Positions 9,553 through 18,398 of a stretch of DNA of 64,000 bases are shown here, piece after piece (within the stretch, counting starts at the first letter, position 1; each line of letters begins with the position of its first letter). The notes beneath the pieces are model-generated. The model ran no database searches. It was not told the origin of the DNA and saw nothing but the letters and a program-made list of their open reading frames with translations. The DNA comes from Pseudomonadota bacterium (GTDB taxonomy: Bacteria > Myxococcota_A > Polyangia > GCA-2747355), in NCBI GenBank assembly GCA_016711215.1, contig JADJTL010000007.1, forward strand, positions 151,489 through 215,488. The letters are read 5' to 3'. A program made the position numbers and the translations under genes.

Positions 9553-10539
9553 GTGCGAGCTGCGACAACCCTACTATTGTCAATCGTGTTGGGGTGTGCG
9601 CTGTTTACCATCTGCCCCCCTGGCGCGCTCGCCCAAGGGACCCAGAAGCCCGCCGCGGAGCACTTCGCACGCGCCGTCGCGCTCTTCAACGAAGGCGACC
9701 TGCGCGCCTCCTTGGTGGAGTTTCAGAAGGCCTACGAGCTCTCACCAAACCCCAGCGTGCTCTACAACCTCGGCCAGGTGCACTTCCAGCTCCAGGAGTA
9801 CGCGGCTGCGTTGAAGGCCCTCAGCCGCTTCCTGGCGGAGTCCTCGCCGAGCGCGGCCAACCGCGCTGATGCTGAAACGACAGTTCAGACGCTCCGCAAG
9901 CGCGTGGGGCGAATCTTCGTCCGGAGCAACCTCGAGGGCGCGGAAATCGCGGTCGACGACGAGGTCGTCGGCCGCAGCCCCTTGACGACGCCGGTGGTCG
10001 TCAGCATCGGCCGCCGCCGGATCTCCGCCCGCGCAGGCGGGTACGTGCCCGCGACGCAGGTGGTGGATATCGCCGGTGGCGACACCGTGACGATCCGCCT
10101 CGACCTCGCGGCTGCCGCTGCGGGGCTGGCGCGCGGGGGCGCGGCGGGGAAGACGGAGCCGGTCGATCCCCTGGCTCGGCGTAGGACCTGGCGCATCGTG
10201 TCGTGGACCACGACCGGTGTGCTGGCGGGGGCCGCCGTCGCGGCGGGGGTGCTGGCGCTGATGGCCAGCGCCGATCTCAAGGCCGAGCGCGATCGCTTCG
10301 GTGCGACGGCCGAGCGCCTGACGCGCTACGCCGACCGGTCGCAGGGCTTCGGCCTGGCGACCGACGTGCTGACGGGCGCCGCGATCGTGGCGGGTGGGGT
10401 TTCGCTCTACCTGCAGCTCAGCGCCCCGGCGGGCGCCGAAGGGCGGTCCCGCAGGAGCGCGGGGGCCAGCAGCGTCGCGCGAGATGCCGTCGGGCTCAGG
10501 GTGTCGCCGACCAGCGTAGCCTTGACCGGCAGCTTCTGA
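9553..10539 (+). CDS. Exported TPR-PEGA protein with two C-terminal membrane helices
   Basis: The 328-residue protein begins with a signal peptide (residues 1-27, cut after GALA). Next come TPR repeats (AVALFNEGDLRASLVEFQKA, then VLYNLGQVHFQLQEY) and a PEGA domain at about 118-172 (GAEIAVDDEVVGRSPL). Two hydrophobic helices follow near 208-228 and 272-292. The architecture is common among myxobacterial envelope proteins of unknown function. The GTG start is supported by AGGAG seven bases upstream. A Cys within the signal segment (VLGC) could alternatively be a lipobox, but the later Ala-X-Ala site reads better. Confidence 0.8.
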   Translation: MRAATTLLLSIVLGCALFTICPPGALAQGTQKPAAEHFARAVALFNEGDLRASLVEFQKAYELSPNPSVLYNLGQVHFQLQEYAAALKALSRFLAESSPSAANRADAETTVQTLRKRVGRIFVRSNLEGAEIAVDDEVVGRSPLTTPVVVSIGRRRISARAGGYVPATQVVDIAGGDTVTIRLDLAAAAAGLARGGAAGKTEPVDPLARRRTWRIVSWTTTGVLAGAAVAAGVLALMASADLKAERDRFGATAERLTRYADRSQGFGLATDVLTGAAIVAGGVSLYLQLSAPAGAEGRSRRSAGASSVARDAVGLRVSPTSVALTGSF

Positions 10540-10632
10540 GGGCCTGGCGCAAGGCCCCGAGAGAGATTTCACTGCGCCTGTGGGTGCAGTGCCGCTTCGG
10601 TTCCTCGGCGAACCGACTCGTAGGAGGCGATC

Positions 10633-10998
10633 GTGAGAGCTGCATTCGCTGGCATGCGCCGGGTCATCGGGGTTACGGCGCTGCTGGTTGGCGTCGCCGG
10701 GCTCGGCCTCGGCTGTTCGTTGCTGGTGGAGAAGGACAAGACGCAGTGTGTCACGGATCGGGACTGCCAGCGCTTCGATGCGGGCAGCTTGCCGCTCTGC
10801 CAGCGAGGCATTTGTGTCGCCTCTGGACTCGGGCCGCCCGGCTGCTTCAACGGTGCGCCGACGAGCGCTGGCGAGCTGCTCAATCAGTGCACGAGGGGCC
10901 AGTGCTTGCCCTTCGACAACTGCGCGCGGTTGGGCCTTTGTGGCAGCTTCGAGCTGCCCGCCCTCAAGGATCAACCGCAGGTGGATGGCGGGCTTTGA
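10633..10998 (+). CDS. Small Cys-rich lipoprotein
   Basis: The 121-residue protein has a lipoprotein signal peptide ending in LGLGC (Cys at about 28), so lipidation by Lgt and cleavage by LspA are expected. The mature part has spaced Cys residues (CVTDRDCQRF, CQRGICV, CTRGQC, CARLGLC) like the short disulfide-rich modules of myxobacterial secreted proteins. The GTG start is backed by AGGAGG five bases upstream. It lies between a PEGA protein and a PstS-like protein that ends in a similar Cys module (DCPAERPACNYGYC), hinting that the two gene products are related or interact. Function is unknown. Confidence 0.78.
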   Translation: MRAAFAGMRRVIGVTALLVGVAGLGLGCSLLVEKDKTQCVTDRDCQRFDAGSLPLCQRGICVASGLGPPGCFNGAPTSAGELLNQCTRGQCLPFDNCARLGLCGSFELPALKDQPQVDGGL

Positions 10999-11100
10999 GG
11001 GTGGCGCGAGGCCCGGTGGTGACCGGGCCCGGCGGGCGCTGCCTGCTGTGCCGCGTGGGGTTTCCTCGTCGCTCTCGGGCTCGGACAAGAGGAGTCATCG

Positions 11101-12504
11101 ATGCGTTCTTCGTTCAGCAGTAGCAGCAATGGCGCGCTGGTCACGGCACGTTGGCCCTCGCGTGGCCGGCGCGACCCGTCACAGGGCGGGTGCCCGCCCA
11201 TGCTAGGGCAGGATCCGGCAGCGGGATGGTGGTCGTGCCAGCGGTCGAGGGGCGGCGGATCGCGCTCGGCCCCTCGGCGCTGCGCGCTCGTCGCGGGGCT
11301 CGGGCTGATGCTGGCCGCGTCGACCGTTTCCGCGCAGACCAGGCTCCCGACGGTGCCCTGCTTCGACCCGGTCCTGCGTCCCCGGGTCGTCTACGTCGCG
11401 GGCTCTTCGGCCGTGCGGCCCTTCCTCGGGGTCGTCGCCAAGCTGATGGCCGAGGAGTCGTCGCCGACGACGGTCGTGTACCAGGCGCAGGGATCCTGCA
11501 CCGGCGTCGCGGCGATCTACTCGACCGACGCAGAAACGCGCAGGATCAAGGACCTACCGGCGGAGGGTGCGGCGCCGGCGAACTACGCGATCTTCTTCGA
11601 GGCCGACGGCTCGACGGTGCATGAATGCTTCCTCGACGCGGCGGGCGAGCTCGTCGATGTCGGTATCTCCGACGTCTATGCGGCGAGCTGCGGGCAGAGC
11701 GCCAGCGAGGGTGTCGAGGTTTCCGAATACCTGGGTCCGGTGCAGCCGATGACCTTGGTAACGCCGGTGGCATCGAGTCAGCGGACGATCAGCGCCGAGG
11801 CCGGTTACCTGGTCTTTGGGCTGGGCGGCCATGGCGGCGCCGCGGCCCCCTTTACTGATCGCCGCTTCTTCTTCGTGCGCAACGAGAAGTCCGGCACGCA
11901 GCAGATGGTGGCCCGCGCCGTCAGTGTGCCGGCAGAGCGGTGGTGGGGGATCGATCGTGGCGGCAGCTCTGCGATTGTGTCCGCGATGAAGCTGCTGGTC
12001 GATGCGGGCAACGCGGAGAAGTCGATCGGTATCCTTTCCAGCGACGTCGCCGACCAGGAGCGCGGCAACCTGCGCGTGCTCGCCTTCCAGGCTCGCGATC
12101 AACGTTGTGGGTACTGGCCCGACTCCTCGCCGACCTCGTTCGACAAGGCCAACGTGCGCGAGGGGCGCTACGCGATCTGGGGCCCCTTGCACCTCTTTGC
12201 CCGCACCAGTGGGGGCGTGCCGACCGAGGCGGCGGGTGCCTTGGTCTCGCGCTTTGCGGCGCAACGGCTCGAGCCGGCGCTGGTCGAGGCGATCGTCCAG
12301 AAGCATCTCGTGCCCCAGTGCGCGATGCAGGTGACGCGCAGCAGCGAGATGGGTCCGCTCCAGGCGCTGGCGCCGGAGTTCCAATGTGGATGCTATTTTG
12401 ACGCCGTCGCCAACGGTGCCACGACCTGCAAGGCTTGCCAGGGCCCGGGGGATTGCCCGGCGGAGCGACCGGCCTGCAACTACGGCTATTGCGAGCTCAA
12501 GTAG
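11101..12504 (+). CDS. PstS-like periplasmic binding protein with Cys-rich tail
   Basis: This is a 467-residue exported protein. A long basic lead-in precedes the hydrophobic core and Ala-X-Ala site (CALVAGLGLMLAASTVSA). The mature protein opens with VVYVAGSSAVRPFLGVVAKLM, matching the phosphate-binding (PstS-type) substrate-binding fold, and carries NEKSGTQQMVARAV later. The last 45 residues are a Cys-rich extension (CGCYFDA, CKACQGPGDCP, CNYGYC) not found in ordinary PstS. No pstCAB permease genes are nearby, so it may be a stand-alone phosphate or anion sensor or scavenger; that is inference. AGAGGAG precedes the ATG. The stop overlaps the convergent ATP-grasp gene by 8 bp. Confidence 0.8.
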   Translation: MRSSFSSSSNGALVTARWPSRGRRDPSQGGCPPMLGQDPAAGWWSCQRSRGGGSRSAPRRCALVAGLGLMLAASTVSAQTRLPTVPCFDPVLRPRVVYVAGSSAVRPFLGVVAKLMAEESSPTTVVYQAQGSCTGVAAIYSTDAETRRIKDLPAEGAAPANYAIFFEADGSTVHECFLDAAGELVDVGISDVYAASCGQSASEGVEVSEYLGPVQPMTLVTPVASSQRTISAEAGYLVFGLGGHGGAAAPFTDRRFFFVRNEKSGTQQMVARAVSVPAERWWGIDRGGSSAIVSAMKLLVDAGNAEKSIGILSSDVADQERGNLRVLAFQARDQRCGYWPDSSPTSFDKANVREGRYAIWGPLHLFARTSGGVPTEAAGALVSRFAAQRLEPALVEAIVQKHLVPQCAMQVTRSSEMGPLQALAPEFQCGCYFDAVANGATTCKACQGPGDCPAERPACNYGYCELK

Positions 12505-13850
12505 CTCGGCTCATGGTGCAGCGGCGGTCCATCGGGCGCGACGCCCGTACCGCCTGATCGCTGGCCCCGCCCTGACGCGCGAGGGAGGCGACTTCGACCC
12601 ACGCTTCGAGCTCCTTGCCGCCGCGGCCTGCCAGCAGGCGCAGCACGGTCGGTTGCGCGCCGACTGGGCCGACTGGGCCGACTGGGCCGCTGGGGATTGG
12701 GCTGCTGCCCGCAGGGCCGAGGCGAAGGCTCACCGCTGAACCTTGACCGCCGCCTGCGGCCAGGCGTTCCGCGAGGACGCGCGTTAGCAGGCCGAAGGTC
12801 ATGCGGGCGTTGAGCTCGCCGAGCGGATTCAGCACCAGCCGGCCCTGCCGATCACGATAGCGCCAGGCGTCGAGGCCGAAGGGGCCTCGGTAGCCCTGCG
12901 CGTGCAGGTGCTCGGCGACGCGCTCGGCGACCTGCCGGAGGGGCCCTTCGTCGTCGACGCCGAGCCCCGGCGCTGGTGGCAGGGTGACCGCGCGAAAGCC
13001 GCCGCGCGGCGTGACCGACAGACGATGCAGACCGAGGAAATCGAGGCCCTCCTCGCCGAGCAGCGCGCAGCACGGCCGGATCGTCCGTTCGCGGCATCCA
13101 GGGCTCGAAGAGCAGCGTGCCGTGCCTGCTGAGCAGGCGCTCTGCTGCGCTGCGCTCGCGCTGGGCCGCGATGCGTTCGGTCGCGCCGCCAAGCACCCGT
13201 CCGCGGCCGGCTGCCGAGAGGGGGCTCTTGAGGACCCAGCGGCCCTCGGCGTCGCGCGGCAGCCGGGCCATCGCGGCGTCGAGGGCGGCCAGCGAGTCGA
13301 TGGGGCGCGCCCCGGGCAGCGCGAGTCCGAGGCGATCCGCCAGCGCAAGCTGCTGCAGGCGGTGGTTGACGCGGCCCGCGACGCCCGGGGCGGCCGGGGG
13401 GAGCGACCAAAGCCGATCGATCAACGCGATCGGCGTCGCGTCCGAGACCCCAGCTCGCAGAGCCCTGGAGCGTGGGCGCGGCTCCGCGAGGCGCAGGGCC
13501 TGGACGGCGGCCGTCTCACCCCAGGCCAGAATCTCCCTCGGTCGCGCGCTTGGCCACGCGGCACTCTGTTGCACGGCGTGGGGGATACCAGGGGCGGTGC
13601 TCTCCGCCAACCGGTCGGCGCGCACCGGCAGCGCCGTCCAGACGACGTCGCCCTCGCGACCGAGACAGCGCAGCAGGGTGCCGAGCGCCGCCAGCTCGCG
13701 GCGTAGGCGCAGCGGCAGCGGGTCACCCGGGCCGAGTGCGCAGCCCTCTTCACGATCCCAGCTCTCTTCGCAGTCGAGGTTGGCGATGATCAGCCGCGCG
13801 TCGGGGAGGTGGTCTGCGTCCCGCGGCGGCGTCGTCGCGCTCGGTGTCAT
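12497..13850 (-). pseudogene. ATP-grasp family protein, reading frame broken
   Basis: The N-terminal two thirds begins MTPSATTPP and includes the nucleotide-binding lysine segment RWVLKSPLSAAGRGRVLGG and then LLFEPWMPRTDDPAVL. The remainder (GEEGLDFLGLHRLSV, then YRGPFGLDAWRYRDRQG, then LGELNARMTFGLL) is in another frame. The last motif resembles the metal-binding E-x-N segment of ATP-grasp ligases. Adding two bases in the GC run at 13063-13068 joins them into one protein of about 450 residues. The ATG overlaps the stop of the DUF455 gene (ATGA), so the two are translationally coupled and probably act together. ATP-grasp enzymes join a carboxylate to an amine or thiol; the substrate here is unknown. 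Confidence 0.72.
12661..12687. repeat. Three tandem 9-bp repeats inside the ATP-grasp gene tail
   Basis: The unit cgactgggc occurs three times and encodes a Gly-Pro-Val triplet run (GPVGPVGPVG) on the minus strand. It lies in the low-complexity C-terminal tail that follows the ATP-grasp core. Confidence 0.85.
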
Positions 13851-14632
13851 GCGCGCGATTGCCGACCGAGCTCGGCGATGAAGTCGTCGCTCCATCCCGC
13901 ACGGCGCCGCGCCTCGACCGAGAAGCGTGCACCGCGCGCGAAGGCGGGGCGCACCGGATAGGTCAGGCTCGCGCAATAGGCCTGCCACATGCTCTGGGTC
14001 GGATCCTTGAGTCGCGCGAGCCAACGCCAGCCAAAGCGCACGTGGCGCAGCTCATCCTGGTGGATACGTTCGAAGAGCCGGGCGCTGACTTCGTCCCCGC
14101 AGGCGCGGGCGCGGGCCGCGAAATCCAGCGCATGGTCGAGGTTGGCGCTCTCGAAGGTCAGGTTCATCGCGCAGATGAAGCGCAGCGGTGAGGTCAGGGC
14201 GTCCGTCTTATGCCAGAAGTAGCCGCTCACCGGGAGGTCGCCGAAGCGTACGCCGAAGGCCCCCAGGCGCTCGAGGTAGTCCGCGCAATGCCCTTGCTCC
14301 TCGGACAGGATGCAGCGCAGCCCGCGGCGCCAACGCGGTGGGGCGTCGGGAAAGGCGAGTAGCGCCCAGGCGAAGAGCTCGACGGCCTGCAGCTCGTGGT
14401 TGGCCGCCGCGTGCAGGATGCGCGCGCGCTGCGCGGGATCCGCCATGCCTTCGGCGCGGGGTACGCGTGCGAGGCGGCCCGGCTGAATGCGCAGGTTGAC
14501 TGGCCGCGCCGGCGCTGCGACGCGGAGGGTCGGGCCGGGATCGCGGTCCGTGAGCGCGGCCGGGGCCGGGGTGAGCTTTGCCTCGAGGGTGTCGCCCCGC
14601 ACGATGGACAGGGCATAGGATCGCAGCTCCAT
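13847..14632 (-). CDS. DUF455 family ferritin-like protein
   Basis: The 261-residue protein matches the DUF455 pattern: ANHELQAVELFAWALLAF, then EEQGHCADYLERL, then IHQDELRHVRFGWRWL. These Glu/His motifs are those of a ferritin-like four-helix di-metal site, related in fold to the tRNA hydroxylase MiaE. No family-wide reaction is established. The ATG at 14632 is chosen because upstream in-frame sequence is low-complexity and the family N-terminus (ELRSYALSIVRGDTLEAKL) begins here. It ends inside the start of the ATP-grasp gene. A two-enzyme route (redox di-iron plus ligase) is an inference from the overlap. Confidence 0.87.
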   Translation of the reverse strand: MELRSYALSIVRGDTLEAKLTPAPAALTDRDPGPTLRVAAPARPVNLRIQPGRLARVPRAEGMADPAQRARILHAAANHELQAVELFAWALLAFPDAPPRWRRGLRCILSEEQGHCADYLERLGAFGVRFGDLPVSGYFWHKTDALTSPLRFICAMNLTFESANLDHALDFAARARACGDEVSARLFERIHQDELRHVRFGWRWLARLKDPTQSMWQAYCASLTYPVRPAFARGARFSVEARRRAGWSDDFIAELGRQSRA

Positions 14633-14810
14633 CGCCCGGCAGTTTCGCGCTCCGCTCTTTCGCCGTCCAGCGGCTTCAGCGTAGAGTACCTGCCATCGGC
14701 AGCGGGGTGGCCTCGGCAGAGGGATCAGACTGGTCGCGGGCCGCGCCCGGTGGAGGCACGACGGTTGGGTCATTGCGCCGGCTAGGCGCCGTGGGCAAGG
14801 AGAATGAGGG

Positions 14811-16277
14811 ATGCGTTGTTTGGCCAAGGCCGCCCTAATCGCGGCGTGGCTCGCTCTGGTGGCCGGCCGGGTCGCGGCCCTCGAGGTCGTCAAGGAGAGC
14901 TATCCCGACGGCAAGCCACGACTCCAGGTGAGCTATAAGGACAAGTCTCATCGCATCAAGCATGGCGAGGAGAGCGAGAGTTTCCCCGACGGCCAGCCGC
15001 GCTTGCGGCACCGCTGGCGCAGCGGGAAGCCCGACGGGCTCTGGGAGGACTACGCGCCCGGCGGCGTGCTGGTGCATGCGCGCACGTATCGGCGCGGCAA
15101 GCTCGAGGGCATCGAGCGCCAGTGGGGCGCGGACGGCAAGCTGCAGCAGCTCGTGACCTACGTCGCCAATCAGCGCCATGGGCTCACCGAGTACTACTAC
15201 CCCGACGGCGCGCTGCGCGCGCGCTTGACCTACCTGCGCGGGCGCAAGGATGGGGTCGAGACGACCTTCTTTGTCAGTGGGCGCGTGCAGTCGGAGACCA
15301 CTTGGAAGCAGGGTGAGCGGCGCGGCCCCCAGCGCGAGCACTATGAGAACGGTCAGCTCAAGTCCTTGGTCACCTACGCCGGAGCGGTGAAGCAAGGCGC
15401 CTTCGCGCGCTACACCGACAAGGGTGTCGCGGTCGAAGAGGGCACCTACCTCGACGACGAACGCGACGGCGAGCATCGGCGCTCCTACGAAAACGGCCAG
15501 CTCAGGGAGCGGTCGCAGTACGTGCGTGGCGTGCGTGAGGGCAAGCACGAACAGTGGTTCGCCGATGGCAGTCCGGCCCGGGCGGAGGCCTACAAGGGTG
15601 GCAAGCTCGACGGTGCCGTCGTGGTCTACGGGCAGGGCGGCGCACGGCAGGAGGCGGGAAGCTACGTGCTCGGTCAGCGCGAGGGCCTGTGGTTGCGGTA
15701 CCACCCCGGCGGCGCCGTGGCGGCGAAGGTGACCTATCGCGGCGGCCGGCCGGACGGCCCCGCGGAGTACTTCTTCGAGAGCGGGCGCTTGAGCATGCGC
15801 GGTGAGCATGCCGCCGGTGTGCTGAAGGTCACGGAGCGCTACTTCACCGACGGCAAGCTCGTCCCCGAGGTCCCCGGCCGCTATCTCGACGCGCGGAGCC
15901 CCGTTGGCAAGAAGGCCTGGCTGCTGGTCGCGGCGGTCGCGGACGCCAGACCCTCGGTGGAGGTTCAGCTCGTGGCCGTGGGCCCGACTGAGCATCAGGA
16001 GTTCGTCGTCGTCGTGCGCGGCGGAGGGAATCCGTGGAACGACCAGCCGGCGGTGCACCGGCTGCTGCGCCGTGACGGTCAGGACCTGTGCTACGAGCGC
16101 TGGCACCTCGGTCGGCCATGGTGCACGTTGACGGCGAAGGAGCCGCTGGTCACGGCCCAGCGCGCGCAGCTCCATCTGCCCGATGGCACGTCGATGGGGC
16201 TGCGGCAGGACACCGTCGCCGCGGCGCGGCTCGACCCACGGGCGATCTTCCGCCGCTACCTGGAGCTGGCCCAGTGA
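14811..16277 (+). CDS. Exported MORN_2-repeat protein
   Basis: The 488-residue protein has a signal peptide (1-24, LVAGRVAA) followed by about twelve repeats of 22-24 residues of the YwqK/MORN_2 type, for example YPDGALRARLTYLRGRKDG and YENGQLRERSQYVRGVREG. Each repeat pairs a Tyr-x-x-Gly-x-Leu strand with a Gly turn, giving an extended beta-solenoid. From about residue 360 a non-repetitive C-terminal domain follows (KKAWLLVAAVADARPSVEV). Such proteins are usually surface or periplasmic with unknown ligands. Its TGA overlaps the pyrC GTG, so the two genes are translationally coupled although no functional link is obvious. Confidence 0.83.
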   Translation: MRCLAKAALIAAWLALVAGRVAALEVVKESYPDGKPRLQVSYKDKSHRIKHGEESESFPDGQPRLRHRWRSGKPDGLWEDYAPGGVLVHARTYRRGKLEGIERQWGADGKLQQLVTYVANQRHGLTEYYYPDGALRARLTYLRGRKDGVETTFFVSGRVQSETTWKQGERRGPQREHYENGQLKSLVTYAGAVKQGAFARYTDKGVAVEEGTYLDDERDGEHRRSYENGQLRERSQYVRGVREGKHEQWFADGSPARAEAYKGGKLDGAVVVYGQGGARQEAGSYVLGQREGLWLRYHPGGAVAAKVTYRGGRPDGPAEYFFESGRLSMRGEHAAGVLKVTERYFTDGKLVPEVPGRYLDARSPVGKKAWLLVAAVADARPSVEVQLVAVGPTEHQEFVVVVRGGGNPWNDQPAVHRLLRRDGQDLCYERWHLGRPWCTLTAKEPLVTAQRAQLHLPDGTSMGLRQDTVAAARLDPRAIFRRYLELAQ

Positions 16278-17548
16278 GCCTGCTCTTGCGTGGCGGGCGG
16301 GTGATCGATCCGGCGAGCGGGATCGACGGCCTGGCCGACGTGCTGATCGACGAGGGGCGCGTGGCGCGCGTTGCGGCCGACCTGCAGCGCACCGCCGCGC
16401 GGGTGATCGACGTGCAGGGGTGCTGGGTGCTGCCGGGGCTGGTGGATCTCCATGTCCATCTGCGCGAACCCGGCCAGGAGCATAAGGAAGACATCGCCTC
16501 GGGGGCGCGGGCCGCCGTCGCGGGCGGCTTCACCAGCGTTTGCTGCATGCCCAACACCAAGCCCGCCAACGACACGCGGGCGGTCACCGAGCTGATCGTC
16601 CGGCGCGCGCGTGAGGTCGGCCTGGCGCGGGTCTATCCGGTGGGCGCGATCAGCCGCGGCCTCCAAGGCGAGGCGCTCTGCGAGTACGCGGAGCTGAAGG
16701 AGGCTGGCATTGTCGCCGTTAGCGACGATGGGCGCTGCGTGATGGATAGCGGGTTGATGCGGCGCGCGATGGAGTATGCCACGACCTTCGACCTGCCCGT
16801 CTTGCAGCATTGCGAGGATCAGCAGCTCGCCTGCGGCGGCGCGATGCACGAGGGGCTGGTCTCGACGCGCACTGGCCTGACGGCCCAGCCAGCCCAGGCC
16901 GAATCAATCATCGTCGCCCGCGATCTCGAGCTCGCTGAGCTGACCGGTGCGCGCTACCACGCCCAGCACCTCTCGACGGTTGGCGCGCTGCGCCATATTC
17001 GCGAGGCCAAGGCGAGGGGTCTGACGGTGAGCTGCGAGGTCGCGCCCCACCATTTCGCGCTGAGCGACGAGGCTTGTGCTGGCTACGACAGCAACGCCAA
17101 GGTCAACCCGCCGCTGCGCAGCGCCGAGCATGTCCGCGCCGTGCGCGAGGCGTTGGCGGACGGGACGGTCGACGCGATCGCGACGGACCATGCGCCGCAC
17201 GCGCTGATCGACAAGGAGGTCGAGTTTGGCTGCGCCGCCTACGGGATCTCCGGTCTGGAGACCTGCTTGCCGCTGGCTCTCGAGCTCTGGCGCGAGGGTG
17301 TCGTTTCGCTGCCGCGCTTGGTGGCGCTGCTGACCTGTGGCCCGGCGCGGCTGCTGGACTTGCCCGCGGGCACGCTGGGTCTCGGTGTCGCGGCCGACGT
17401 GACGGTAGTCGACCCAGAGTTGTGCTGGACCGTCGATCCCGCGCGCTTTGTGTCGCGTGGTCAGAACACGCCCTTCGCCGGGCGCGCGATGCGCGGCGCC
17501 GCCCGCTACACCATCGTCGGCGGCGAGGTGGTGTTCTCGCGTGCCTGA
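16274..17548 (+). CDS. pyrC: Dihydroorotase
   Basis: This 424-residue class I dihydroorotase interconverts carbamoyl-aspartate and dihydroorotate. Visible landmarks are the metal site DLHVHLREPG (about residues 58-67), the MPNTKPANDT loop, VAPHHFAL, and the late metal/catalytic motif IATDHAPHA. The length is normal and no key residue is missing. The GTG start overlaps the previous stop (GTGA). It supplies the step after PyrB, whose gene is at 4860 and is frame-broken in this sequence. The C-terminus overlaps the next gene by 8 bp. Confidence 0.95.
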   Translation: MSLLLRGGRVIDPASGIDGLADVLIDEGRVARVAADLQRTAARVIDVQGCWVLPGLVDLHVHLREPGQEHKEDIASGARAAVAGGFTSVCCMPNTKPANDTRAVTELIVRRAREVGLARVYPVGAISRGLQGEALCEYAELKEAGIVAVSDDGRCVMDSGLMRRAMEYATTFDLPVLQHCEDQQLACGGAMHEGLVSTRTGLTAQPAQAESIIVARDLELAELTGARYHAQHLSTVGALRHIREAKARGLTVSCEVAPHHFALSDEACAGYDSNAKVNPPLRSAEHVRAVREALADGTVDAIATDHAPHALIDKEVEFGCAAYGISGLETCLPLALELWREGVVSLPRLVALLTCGPARLLDLPAGTLGLGVAADVTVVDPELCWTVDPARFVSRGQNTPFAGRAMRGAARYTIVGGEVVFSRA

Positions 17549-18272
17549 GGCCATCGCTCAGCGGGCGGACCACCCTGCAGCCGAGGCGACGGGGGCGACG
17601 ACGAGCGCAAGCGCGACGGCGCGAGCGTCGAGCGAGCAGGCGGAGCAGTGGGTAGGCGCGCAGGCGCGCGAGCTCATCGATCGGCTCGCCAGTCAGTACG
17701 CAGTGCGGCCGAGCGTCGGTGAGGCCGAACGCGCGCGGGGCGAGTACGATGGCTGGCGCGGTCGGGTCTTCGAGGACGACGAGATCTACGCGACGCACAT
17801 CGCGACCTTCCTCGAGTGGTTCGTGCTCGAGCGGGCGACGGCCGAAGGGCTGGCGCCGGTCGTCTTGGCGCTCGCCAGCGGGGAGTTGGATGACGCGGCC
17901 GCGCGGCTCGCCTGCGCGCTGGCCTGCAGCTACCGCAGCCTCTTCGAGGTGCGGGAGGTGAGTGACAGCATGCTGCGCCTGGCCGATCTGATTGGCGGCG
18001 GGCGTTGGCAATGCGGTGGGGATGGTCCGCTGCCGCTGGTCTCCGCGGGTGACCTGATGGAGGCGCGATTGGTCCCCTGGCGCGGGCGCGTCGCGCTTGG
18101 TCCAGTGGCCCTCTTCCATCCGCCAGGTGCCCACCAGGCGATCCACGCGCTCTTGGGGCGCTGGCGGGCTCAGGGGCGCTTGAGCGCGCGGTCCCTCGGG
18201 CCGCTGGCGGAGCGGTGCCTACGCTGGGGACGTGTGCGCAACATCGCCGTGGAGCGTATCTATTGTGACTAG
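17541..18272 (+). CDS. Conserved hypothetical protein downstream of pyrC
   Basis: The 243-residue protein starts at a GTG overlapping the end of pyrC by 8 bp. After an Ala/Ser-rich start, the core is acidic and helical (DDEIYATHIATFLEWFVLERA, shortened here to its main motif EWFVLERA) and ends in a basic segment with LGPVALFHPPGAHQAIHALL. I see no signal peptide, membrane helix or catalytic motif. Codon use resembles the neighbours, and the overlap argues that it is a real cotranscribed gene. I do not recognise the family. Confidence 0.72.
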   Translation: MPEAIAQRADHPAAEATGATTSASATARASSEQAEQWVGAQARELIDRLASQYAVRPSVGEAERARGEYDGWRGRVFEDDEIYATHIATFLEWFVLERATAEGLAPVVLALASGELDDAAARLACALACSYRSLFEVREVSDSMLRLADLIGGGRWQCGGDGPLPLVSAGDLMEARLVPWRGRVALGPVALFHPPGAHQAIHALLGRWRAQGRLSARSLGPLAERCLRWGRVRNIAVERIYCD

Positions 18273-18385
18273 CGGCGCTGTGAGGGCTGGCCGACCAGGA
18301 TCGCTCCGGCGTGTTGCGGCGACGAGCCGCGCGCCGTCGGCCCGCTCAGGCGTGCGCTGGATGCGCTGCCGCGACCGTGCGGAGC

Positions 18386-18398
18386 GGAGGCTGTCTTG
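18386..18398 (+). promoter_or_regulatory. Ribosome site supporting the TTG start of coaBC
   Basis: GGAGG at 18386-18390 is five bases before TTG at 18396. This favours the TTG over the in-frame GTG at 18411. Confidence 0.6.

Noticed and set aside
9742..11088. Minus-strand ORF of 448 codons
   Set aside because: Opposes two genes with signal peptides and recognised domains; composition is Arg/Pro-rich and shows no family features.
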